Assembly: GCA_023133295.1 (NCBI GenBank)
Contig: JAGLWT010000023.1
Span: forward strand, 54,483-118,482
Length of the DNA stretch: 64,000 nucleotides
DNA from: a bacterium
GTDB taxonomy: Bacteria; AUK180
Direction: 5' to 3'
Shown here: one piece after another, positions 17,949-25,608 of the stretch
How the letters are laid out: every line of letters begins with the position of its first letter
How positions within the stretch are numbered: position 1 is the stretch's first letter
Made by a program: the position numbers and the translations under genes
The notes under the pieces: generated by a model
Database searches by the model: none
The model's input: only the letters and a program-made list of their open reading frames with translations
What the model was told of the DNA's origin: nothing

Positions 17949-18430
17949 TGTATTTATGAGACAGTCCACTTTAGTATCTTCGGTTCATTCTTCACCTTAA
18001 TGTACGAAGTACGAGGTGAATAAAATCAGACATCAACTTCTCTGCCTGCGTTCTTCTTTCTCAACTTGGAACCTTGAACCTTTGAACTTGGAACGCTGCG
18101 TTTCTGCGCAGCATACCTACCTATCACCCATTTCTACATTATTCATTGTTCATTTCTTAATTGTTCACTGTATTCTGTCCCTGGGCTACTGGGTCCACTG
18201 GTTCACTGCAAAGCGTGTCGCTTGTGCTCCGCGAAGCGTTATTCTTCATTTCCCAACTAACCTCTAACCTCCAGCCTCTGCGCAGCGTGTCACTTGTGCT
18301 CGTGTGCGCTTGTGCACTTATCATCCTATCAACCTACCAAGCATTTCTCCACTATTTCCCAATAATATGATATACTCATCGTGAAGTGCATTTTAGAGCA
18401 ACGGGTTATCTTGTATTTTACTGTATCCCT
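17949..18430. repeat. Short-repeat spacer
   Basis: Roughly 480 bp carries TACGAAG/TACGAGG words, AACCTTGAACCTTTGAACTTGG words, a GGGTCCACTGGTTCACTGC stretch (18190-18208), AACCTCT words and GCTTGTGC/CACTTGT words. The GTCCACTGGTTCACTG stretch is the reverse complement of a motif repeated inside the coding region at 26.6-28.2 kb. No gene is supported. Confidence 0.7.
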
Positions 18431-18476
18431 TTGCATAATACACATTTCAATATATTAAAAATGTGGAGTTCTATTT

Positions 18477-19079
18477 ATGAAAGACAAATCTCTCTTGATC
18501 TTGTTATTGCTTCTGATGATTGCTATGGGAATTTACCATTCTCGGGAAAAGGAGAGCACGAATAGTAAAAGTTCCGCTGGCCAAAGAGAGGCCAGTAGCT
18601 GGACCAAGGGGAAAAAGGCAATCGATTTTAATGTTAAGCTCCTGAACGGACAGGATTTTTCATTGTCTGAAAAGCTTGGAAAAAATGTAGTACTGATATA
18701 TTTTACTGCCTCATGGTGCTCACCCTGCAAGATAATGACCCCTGAGATCAAACACCTTTGTGAGGAATATAAAGGCAAACCATTCACCATGGTTGCACTA
18801 TTTATTGATCAGCACAAAGACGAAGTGGAAAAGGCAGTCAGGGAATACGGATATCCGTATCCCTCAATATCGGCAGTTTCAGAAAGAGAACTCACAGATA
18901 AATACGATATTAAGGGTGTTCCGACATTCATATTGATCGGTAAAGACGGGAAAACGCTGTTTTGCAAGACAGGAATGATACGGAATGTTGATGTAACGCT
19001 CAAGCCGATAATTGACAAAGAATTGAATAAGACGGAAAGCAATGTTGTTTTCGAAATTAAGTTCGGGGGTTCAAAGTAG
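18477..19079 (+). CDS. Membrane-anchored thioredoxin-like (TlpA/ResA-type) protein
   Basis: The 200-residue protein has an N-terminal membrane anchor (about 5-20). A thioredoxin fold with active site TASWCSPCK (C81, C84) and the cis-proline segment KGVPTFIL near 150 follows. TlpA/ResA proteins reduce or isomerise disulfides outside the inner membrane. It is the first gene of a four-gene operon: three bases separate it from the ABC ATPase, which is followed by a permease and an ankyrin lipoprotein. A GTGGAG ribosome site lies 8 bp before the ATG. The context suggests redox handling linked to the exporter. Confidence 0.82.
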   Translation: MKDKSLLILLLLLMIAMGIYHSREKESTNSKSSAGQREASSWTKGKKAIDFNVKLLNGQDFSLSEKLGKNVVLIYFTASWCSPCKIMTPEIKHLCEEYKGKPFTMVALFIDQHKDEVEKAVREYGYPYPSISAVSERELTDKYDIKGVPTFILIGKDGKTLFCKTGMIRNVDVTLKPIIDKELNKTESNVVFEIKFGGSK

Positions 19080-19082
19080 ATC

Positions 19083-19991
19083 ATGGAAGTTATAAACTGT
19101 AACAACATCTCTGTAACCTTCAAAAGCCTGTTTAGTAAATTCAAGGCGCTGGACAATGTTTCCTTCAAAGTCAATGAAGGTGATATCTATGGATTTCTTG
19201 GACCCAACGGAGCAGGCAAGACAACTACAATGAACTGCCTTCTTGGAATGCTAAGACCGGTAACAGGAACAGTAGAGGTCTTTGGAGAAAGGCTTACCCC
19301 GGGGTGTAGTTCTTTTAAAAATATTTCCTACCTGCCTGAAGTTCCGATCTATCCGGAATACCTGACCGTCATCGAGAGCCTCAGGTATTTTTCATATCTT
19401 TATGACAAAAATATTTCCGACAAAAAAATCGATGAATATCTGAAGAGATTTCAGATGACTAAATACAAGAAGTTTCTTTTGAAAAACTGCTCGAAGGGAA
19501 TGAAGCAAAAGGTCGGAGTGATCCAGAGCTTGATCTCAAAACCACGCCTCTTGTTTCTTGATGAACCCACAAGGGGTCTTGACCCGGTAACGGTCAAAGT
19601 CATGAGGGAAGCGATACTTGACTTGAACAAATACGGTACTACGGTATTTCTAAACTCCCATGTAATTGCGGAAGTGGAAAAGATATGCAATCGAATAGCT
19701 GTTATAAACAAGGGACAGATAGTGCGAGAAGAGAATATCACGGATTTCAAAAAGGGCGACCACACAGGTTATTCTGTAAAGTTTGAGACTAAGAAAAAGT
19801 TACCTGACTATATTACGATCACTTCAACCGTTTCTTCTCTTATAAATGGCGAGATCCCGGAAGAAGATTTGGGCAAATTTATGAAGTTCGTAACCCAAGG
19901 CAAAGCAAAACTTCATAATTGTTCCCTCAAAGACAGATCGCTTGAAGATGCACTTTTTGATCTTCTGGAAAAGGAGAATGAAAATGTTTAA
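19083..19991 (+). CDS. ABC transporter ATP-binding protein
   Basis: The 302-residue protein has Walker A GPNGAGKTT (40-48), a variant signature CSKGMKQKVG (about 136-145), Walker B LLFLDEPTRGLDP and the switch histidine in NSHVIAEVEK. It resembles the CcmA/BcrA-type exporter subgroup, with a C-terminal accessory segment. It overlaps the permease gene by 8 bp. It would power the membrane partner for export of an unidentified substrate or for membrane-protein processing. Confidence 0.9.
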   Translation: MEVINCNNISVTFKSLFSKFKALDNVSFKVNEGDIYGFLGPNGAGKTTTMNCLLGMLRPVTGTVEVFGERLTPGCSSFKNISYLPEVPIYPEYLTVIESLRYFSYLYDKNISDKKIDEYLKRFQMTKYKKFLLKNCSKGMKQKVGVIQSLISKPRLLFLDEPTRGLDPVTVKVMREAILDLNKYGTTVFLNSHVIAEVEKICNRIAVINKGQIVREENITDFKKGDHTGYSVKFETKKKLPDYITITSTVSSLINGEIPEEDLGKFMKFVTQGKAKLHNCSLKDRSLEDALFDLLEKENENV

Positions 19992-20802
19992 AACACTTAG
20001 AGCCAACATCTTAAATAATCTTATTTATTACAAAAGAAAGCACATCATTACCGCGATGCTGCTTTTTATCGTTATGGTCCTGTTTACTTTCATGCTTTAC
20101 TCTTGTCCGCACTTTGCACAGAGGAATTACTTCGAGGCTGTCTCAATACTCCTTAATGGCCTCATGAAGTTCGGGCATCTGATAGCCCCCATTCTCTGCG
20201 CATTTTTCATCTACATATATCATACAAAGAAACATCTCAAGATGGTATTTACCAAGCCATGTTCTCCCAAGCAATGGTTATTTTCTGCAATTATCTCCTC
20301 TCTTTTCGTTACCTCGGCAATATATTTATTCACCATGTTGCTGGGAGTAATACTCTTCATTTCTTTTGGGCTGCCCATTCAAGCAGGATTCTTCTATTCA
20401 CTTCTATATCATTTCTTCACCACGGTCATTATGACAACATTCACAGCTTTTCTTGTAGTTCTGTTCACAAAAAGTGGACTCGCGATCATTTTTTTCATGC
20501 TTGTTGGCGCAAAACAATTCCTCAACCTGAGAGATCTGCTGCACCAGAGTATTGCCCGCGGAGAATTTAAAGGCTTCAGCAAGGTCCTGTTTACTGGCAT
20601 CAAGCATTTAACAGATCTTTTCTATTGGATTTCACCGATCAAACAGCCGTATATAGAAAATATCAATCCAGTATTTGTCAGTTACAGGGCTATGCCTGTT
20701 TACTGGAAGTATCTATTCTTTACTTTTTTGTACACCCTCATAGTTTTCGGCGTATATTTTATCCTATCTATATTTATACTGAAAAAGAGAAGGTATATCT
20801 GA
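19984..20802 (+). CDS. ABC-2-like permease
   Basis: The 272-residue protein has six predicted membrane helices (for example ITAMLLFIVMVLFTFMLY and ALIVFGVYFILSIFILKK-like ends). It starts at the ATG at 19984 inside the last codons of the ATPase gene, with AGGAG upstream; an ATG six bases earlier in frame is an alternative. It is the membrane half of the exporter. The substrate is not identifiable; the thioredoxin and ankyrin-lipoprotein neighbours do not settle it. Confidence 0.75.
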   Translation: MFKTLRANILNNLIYYKRKHIITAMLLFIVMVLFTFMLYSCPHFAQRNYFEAVSILLNGLMKFGHLIAPILCAFFIYIYHTKKHLKMVFTKPCSPKQWLFSAIISSLFVTSAIYLFTMLLGVILFISFGLPIQAGFFYSLLYHFFTTVIMTTFTAFLVVLFTKSGLAIIFFMLVGAKQFLNLRDLLHQSIARGEFKGFSKVLFTGIKHLTDLFYWISPIKQPYIENINPVFVSYRAMPVYWKYLFFTFLYTLIVFGVYFILSIFILKKRRYI

Positions 20803-21320
20803 AAATCAAGCACATCACGATTCTTTTACTTCTTGTATTCACGGGATGCGCTTCCACACCAAGGATTGACATTCAAAAAGCAGCAGCGACAGGAGATCTC
20901 ACAGCGATCTCTTCTTATATAGAAGCGGGTTCTGATTTGAATAAAAAAGATTACAAAACCGGCTCCACTCCCCTCATGACCGCCATAACATTTGACAGAT
21001 TTGATGCTGTAAAGACGCTTCTCGAAGGTGGAGCAGATGTTAACTATAGAAATACCGATGGCTCCACTGCCCTGCATATCGCGGCTTTCTTCTGCCATGC
21101 TGATATTGTGGAGCTTCTTATAAAACACGGCGCGGACCGTAATGCCGTCAATAGTGACAGAGTCACCGCATTGCAGATAGTAACGATCCCCTATGACAAG
21201 ATCAAAGGCGTTTATGACAGAATCGCAGAAGCAATGGAGCCGACAGGATTAATAGTGGACCAGGAACGCATCAAATCAGAACGACCAAAGATCGCCGAAA
21301 TCCTGAAAAGGTGGCCATAG
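20799..21320 (+). CDS. Lipoprotein with ankyrin repeats (CTG start)
   Basis: The protein is about 173 residues: a short lipoprotein signal (KIKHITILLLLVFTGC) with FTGC as lipobox, then three to four ankyrin repeats (GDLTAISSYIEAGSDLNKKD, STPLMTAITFDRFDAVKTLL, STALHIAAFFCHADIVELLI). Frame and signal require a start at or near 20799, where CTG overlaps the permease stop as CTGA. GAGAAGG lies about six bases upstream, and no ATG, GTG or TTG is available next to the signal peptide. Outer-membrane or periplasmic ankyrin lipoproteins usually bind partner proteins; it is probably an accessory of the preceding transporter. Confidence 0.75.
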   Translation: MKIKHITILLLLVFTGCASTPRIDIQKAAATGDLTAISSYIEAGSDLNKKDYKTGSTPLMTAITFDRFDAVKTLLEGGADVNYRNTDGSTALHIAAFFCHADIVELLIKHGADRNAVNSDRVTALQIVTIPYDKIKGVYDRIAEAMEPTGLIVDQERIKSERPKIAEILKRWP

Positions 21321-21540
21321 GTACTTCTACGTGTAACGTAGGGAGAGTTCGCAAGTTCGCAGGTTCCAAGTTCGCAAGTTGAGAAAGATCATCCGGGATA
21401 AAAATCTCTTTGTGTTACTCTCCAATTATTTATTCCCCATTTCCCAATTCTTCATTGTATTTTCCCACTTCGCACTTCACACTTCACAAGTGTGTAAGGG
21501 AAAGGAAACACACCCGTAACCGGAAAGCCGTTTGAGAAAA
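21321..21540. repeat. Short-repeat spacer
   Basis: GTTCGCAAGTTCGCAGGTTCC words (about 21347-21380) are followed by CACTTCGCACTTCACACTTC words (about 21467-21490). No gene is supported. The promoter of the next gene follows at 21571. Confidence 0.65.
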
Positions 21541-21570
21541 GAATCTCTTTTTGCTCTATCTTATAGCAGA

Positions 21571-21599
21571 TTGACTTTTGAAGGAAATGCGATTATAAT
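21571..21599 (+). promoter_or_regulatory. sigma70-type promoter of the CsgG-like gene
   Basis: TTGACT (21571-21576), a 17-bp spacer and TATAAT (21594-21599) lie 33 bp before the GTG start, with CGGAGGG at 21622-21628 as the ribosome site. Confidence 0.75.
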
Positions 21600-21632
21600 T
21601 CCTTAGAGAGCTTTGCTATATCGGAGGGTTGT

Positions 21633-22637
21633 GTGAAATTATTTAAAATGTTTTGTCTCATTCTGATAATGCTTTTCATATTCATAAGTGCTCACACTAC
21701 AACAATTGCGGTTCAGGATTTCAATACAGAGGGTATCGAACCCCATATTGGCAGAGTCAGCGCACGGGAATTCAGAAATATCCTGGTAGCAAATGAGGAA
21801 TTGACCGTTCTTGACCGTAGCTCAATGGAAATGATCTTGAAAGAGCAGAATTTTCAGATCTCAGGGTGCACTTCCACCGAGTGCGCTGTGGAGATGGGAA
21901 AACTCCTCGCGGCAAACATCATCATTACAGGAACCGTATCAAAGGTAGGCAAGACATTCTACCTGAGTGTTAAAGGTATCAGTGTGGAGACGGGTGAGAT
22001 CAAATATTCGGAAAGCAGTTATAACAAAGGTGAAGTAGATATAGTGATCACTATCGCTCATAATCTTGCCGCGATGATCTCGAACAAACACTACGGCACG
22101 TCCCTGCAACTGAAAAAGGTAAAAACAACTAAGGTCATTGAAGAGAAGGCGGCAGCCCCGAAGGAAGGACCTGAAAAGATAGAAACCTTGAAATCCTTCT
22201 GGGGGAAAAAATATTTCTATCGCGGCAAACGCCTTTTCAAATGGCTCCACTATGATATTGTGATGAAAGATCATCCAGAATGTCTGAAAGGCATCAAACG
22301 CGCAAAAGCTTTAAAAATGCTCAGCACGGCCAGTATAGTCCCATCGGCGATATCTCTGGTTGCTCTATATTTGCGCAAACTGGAATTGGACAGACTGCCT
22401 GAAGATGGTGAGTTGACGGGTATGTATAAGTTCATAGACGATAATTCAATAGTCTTTTTACTGACACTAGGGCTGGGTATTGCCACTTCGATCTTTTCAG
22501 GGTCCTTCTCGTCAAATGCCCTGGAAAAGGCCGTAGAAAGATTTAACGATCATATTGATTTCGGAGTAGTCGGGATCTCAAGCCCAAGACTTTTATTCGG
22601 CTTTAGACAAGTATCTCTTTGTGTGGAATTCAGATAA
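21633..22637 (+). CDS. CsgG-like N-terminal domain protein with C-terminal membrane segments
   Basis: The 334-residue protein starts at GTG with a strong ribosome site. A signal peptide (KMFCLILIMLFIFISAHTT) precedes a CsgG/FlgO-like alpha-beta domain, with TTIAVQDFNTEGIEPHIGR, VLDRSSMEMILKEQ and GKLLAANIIITGTVSKVG. The second half has two hydrophobic stretches (about 235-250 and 270-290). Such proteins sit in the periplasm or outer membrane and often assist secretion or lipoprotein assembly. It is a single-gene unit with its own promoter. The exact function is unknown. Confidence 0.75.
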   Translation: MKLFKMFCLILIMLFIFISAHTTTIAVQDFNTEGIEPHIGRVSAREFRNILVANEELTVLDRSSMEMILKEQNFQISGCTSTECAVEMGKLLAANIIITGTVSKVGKTFYLSVKGISVETGEIKYSESSYNKGEVDIVITIAHNLAAMISNKHYGTSLQLKKVKTTKVIEEKAAAPKEGPEKIETLKSFWGKKYFYRGKRLFKWLHYDIVMKDHPECLKGIKRAKALKMLSTASIVPSAISLVALYLRKLELDRLPEDGELTGMYKFIDDNSIVFLLTLGLGIATSIFSGSFSSNALEKAVERFNDHIDFGVVGISSPRLLFGFRQVSLCVEFR

Positions 22638-22769
22638 TTATCAAGCGTCTCCCTTACTGAACTTTTCTTCATTGTTCACTGTATTCTGTCATTCCCAGGC
22701 GCATGACCTTGGGAACCCCGATTACATCGGGGAGCGGGAATCAATACCCTTTATGCTGCCTAAAAATCC

Positions 22770-23390
22770 TTAATAGATTCTCTTCAAGAGTGGAGAATTA
22801 TAAATATCCGAGGGAGCGACCACCAGTTCATCCTTCGGGAAATTGCCCTTATAGCGTTCCTGAATTATTCTGGCAACTTCTGAAGACGATAGATCATAGT
22901 CGGCAAATCTCTTCAATTCGCACAATTTAATACCCAAGCCGTAATAATATACTTTCCAAACCAATTCCGAGCAGTAGATTTCATCATCACTCCATAAAAA
23001 CAGTGAATCATAACTCTTCCCCTGGAGAGTTTTCGCATACTTCACAGCTTCTGGTATTTTGCTAGTCAGATCATCCGGGAAGGTCTTTAAACGCATAACA
23101 ATATACTTCTTGCTTTGGCCGCCTCTTGAGATCCACTCTTTCAAGGGAGTAAATGTAGTCGTATTTATCGCTTCAAAAACGAAGATCTCACCATCTATAA
23201 AACAAATTATACCCATATGGGTTAATTCTGAATCCGTGGCATTTGACACGGCCGTACTCTGCGAAGAGACAGAATGCTGAAAGACTATATCACCATCAAG
23301 TAACTTACTCTTACATGATGATAGCATTGCGGCAGTGAGCACTAAAGCCATTAGAAATAATATGGATACTCCTCTAAAAGTACTTTTCAT
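22770..23390 (-). CDS. YiiX/YebB-like permuted papain-fold lipoprotein
   Basis: The 206-residue protein starts at MKSTFRGVS, since the longer frame lacks an earlier signal. A lipoprotein signal ends in LSSC. The NlpC/P60-related permuted fold is seen as LLDGDIVFQ, then the histidine strand ELTHMGIICFIDGE, then the cysteine site DEIYCSELVWKVYYYG. These hydrolases cleave or bind amide bonds of peptidoglycan or lipids in the envelope. It is probably a cell-wall or lipid amidase; the substrate is unknown. Confidence 0.78.
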   Translation of the reverse strand: MKSTFRGVSILFLMALVLTAAMLSSCKSKLLDGDIVFQHSVSSQSTAVSNATDSELTHMGIICFIDGEIFVFEAINTTTFTPLKEWISRGGQSKKYIVMRLKTFPDDLTSKIPEAVKYAKTLQGKSYDSLFLWSDDEIYCSELVWKVYYYGLGIKLCELKRFADYDLSSSEVARIIQERYKGNFPKDELVVAPSDIYNSPLLKRIY

Positions 23391-23486
23391 TATTGATTTC
23401 TCATTCTCAATTGTATTAATTTCCCTCTGCACTAACCTCTAACCTCCAGCCTCTAACCTCTGCGTAGCGTGTCCCTGCGAAGCTAT

Positions 23487-24752
23487 CTATTTACGACGCG
23501 GACGCCTGTACCTGCTCCGCTCACCCTTTGCCGCAGGATGTGAAGATGATGTCTTCTTTTTATTATATGCCCTGCCCTGCGGGTGGTCCTGTTTCGGCGA
23601 TTTGTAATCGAAGCCTTCGAGAGTTCTTCTTTCTATCCTGCTTCTCATTATTCTCTCGAGTTTTTTTATCATCTGCTCGTCGTCCGGCGTAACAAGGGTG
23701 AAAGCATCACCGGTCTTTTCTGCCCGGCCTGTCCTTCCGATGCGGTGTATATAATCATCGGGAGTAGAGGGCATATCGAAATTGATCACATGCGATACAT
23801 CTTCTATGTCAAGCCCTCTCGCGGCAATATCCGTTGCTGCCATGATCCTGTAGGCCCCGGTCTTAAAACCCTTGAGCGCTTTCAATCTCTGGGGCTGGGA
23901 ACGGTTGCTGTGAAGGCTGGTCACCGTGTAACCCATCTTCATGACCTTTCTCATTACACCGTCAGCGCGGTATTTCGTCCTTGTAAAGATAAGGACCGAT
24001 CCCGTATCCGCTGTTTTGAGTATCTCTAAAAGGAGTTTCGCTTTCAGATGTTGCTGGACGGGAAAAAGAGAGTGCGCCACTGTGGTGGCAGGTTTGCTCA
24101 GTCCCAATGCAATCCGTTTCGGGTTTGTAAGAGTCCTTTTGGCCAGCGCTTCTATTTCAGGCGGGAATGTTGCCGAAAAAAGCATGGTCTGCCTCTGCTT
24201 GGTTAAAAATCCCAGTATCCTTTTAATATCGGGCAGAAAGCCCATGTCAAGCATCCTGTCCGCTTCATCTAAGACAAGTATCTCAATATCATCCGTATTG
24301 ACATAGTCCCTATAGACGAGGTCGATGAACCTTCCAGGGCAAACAACAGCTATGTCAACGCCGGCCTCAAGCGTCCGTATCTGGTAGGTGTCTCTCACAC
24401 CACCAAAAAGCGTTACACTGCGAAGTCCCGTCCTCTTTCCGAGAGCGATGATATTGTCATATATCTGATCGGCCAGTTCCCTCGTGGGAGTGACTATCAG
24501 AGCCCTGAGTTTGTGATCTTTTTTCCCTGCAAGTTTCTGCAATATGGGAAGTAGAAAAGCCGCCGTCTTACCGGTGCCTGTCTGTGCTGTGCCAATGATA
24601 TCCCTACCTTCCATAGCATAAGGGATAACCTCTTTCTGTACCGGAGTTGGTTCTTCAAAACCGGCGTGCGTGATCCCCGCTACAATGCGGCGGTCAAGAT
24701 TAAAACTATCGAAATTAACGATGTTTTTCTGATAATTCTGTGCGTTCTGCAT
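23487..24752 (-). CDS. DEAD-box RNA helicase, RhlE-like
   Basis: This is a 421-residue RNA helicase. The Q-motif region PTPVQKEVIP is followed by Walker A AQTGTGKT (56-63), PTRELADQ, VLDEADRMLDMGF, FSATFP, TDIAARGLDI and HRIGRTGRA, all intact. The C-terminus is a short basic tail (KKTSSSHPAAKGERSRYRRP), as in RhlE-type proteins that act in ribosome assembly and cold adaptation. AGGAGG lies 9 bp before the ATG. The roughly 300 bp upstream are AT-rich and could hold a leader. Confidence 0.92.
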   Translation of the reverse strand: MQNAQNYQKNIVNFDSFNLDRRIVAGITHAGFEEPTPVQKEVIPYAMEGRDIIGTAQTGTGKTAAFLLPILQKLAGKKDHKLRALIVTPTRELADQIYDNIIALGKRTGLRSVTLFGGVRDTYQIRTLEAGVDIAVVCPGRFIDLVYRDYVNTDDIEILVLDEADRMLDMGFLPDIKRILGFLTKQRQTMLFSATFPPEIEALAKRTLTNPKRIALGLSKPATTVAHSLFPVQQHLKAKLLLEILKTADTGSVLIFTRTKYRADGVMRKVMKMGYTVTSLHSNRSQPQRLKALKGFKTGAYRIMAATDIAARGLDIEDVSHVINFDMPSTPDDYIHRIGRTGRAEKTGDAFTLVTPDDEQMIKKLERIMRSRIERRTLEGFDYKSPKQDHPQGRAYNKKKTSSSHPAAKGERSRYRRPRRK

Positions 24753-25560
24753 AAGATTGGGGCCTCCTAAACCCCGACCGACTCTTTTGACAATTAATAA
24801 TGTTAAAAGCCGATCCGACCCCGGATTTTCAAGATATATCGATATTTATTGTATTTAATATGAAGTATATGAGTACCCGGAACTCAGAGTAATTATCATA
24901 CTCTGATCTATAGTATTTATTTTATTTCTATCAAGTAATTATTTTCATGCGAAAAATTTATTGCGTACAAAGAGCATTTGCGTCCACTTCTGTGAACCGT
25001 GTATTATATCATATTGAAGTTTTAAGTCAAGGATTTATCCGAATTCCTTTTATAATCGGTGGATCCGGTGGCTTCAAGCAATGAATAATGTACATTTAGA
25101 GAAGAGGTTGGAGGCTATAGATAAGCGAATAGTGAACAATTATAAGATAGAATAGATACATATTTGTCATCCTGAGCTTTTCGGCGAAGGATCCATCTGG
25201 TATTTACTCCTTGCGTTTTCCCCACTTGTGCACTTGTGCTCTTGTTGCTTGTGCTCTGCGTAGCGTCACTATTCACTATACTTGTGCCCATCACCTTATC
25301 ACCTTCTACTTGCTCACCTCGCACCTCGTTCGCACGCGAACGATCGTGTCATGCAGAGCGAAAGCGTGGCATCCAGTCTATCTCTCGTATATTGTCTTTT
25401 CCCACTTTCTTCTGCACTTGTGCCTTGTGCACTTGTCGCTTGTGCTCTGCGTAGCGTCACTATTCATTATGCCTATACCTACAACCCTATCACCTTATCA
25501 ACCTATCACCCATTTCCTCACTTTACACTTCACACATCACACCTCACACTTTCTTATGTG
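24753..25560. repeat. Long spacer: AT-rich part then dense short repeats
   Basis: The first 330 bp are AT-rich without an evident gene. From about 25095 the spacer holds GGTTGGAGGC words, a GTCATCCTGAGC...GAAGGATCCATCTGGTATTTAC block (25167-25208) and CACTTGTGCTCTTGTTGC words twice (about 25220-25250 and 25420-25445). CACTATTCA and CACTTCACACATCAC words complete it. No gene is supported. Confidence 0.65.
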
Positions 25561-25571
25561 ATTGTTTCTGT

Positions 25572-25600
25572 TTGATTTCAGACTAATATTTCTATATAAT
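25572..25600 (+). promoter_or_regulatory. sigma70-type promoter of the repeat-rich membrane protein, nearly leaderless
   Basis: TTGATT (25572-25577), a 17-bp spacer and consensus TATAAT (25595-25600) end eight bases before the GTG start at 25609. No ribosome site fits in the gap. Confidence 0.6.
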
Positions 25601-25608
25601 TAATTATC

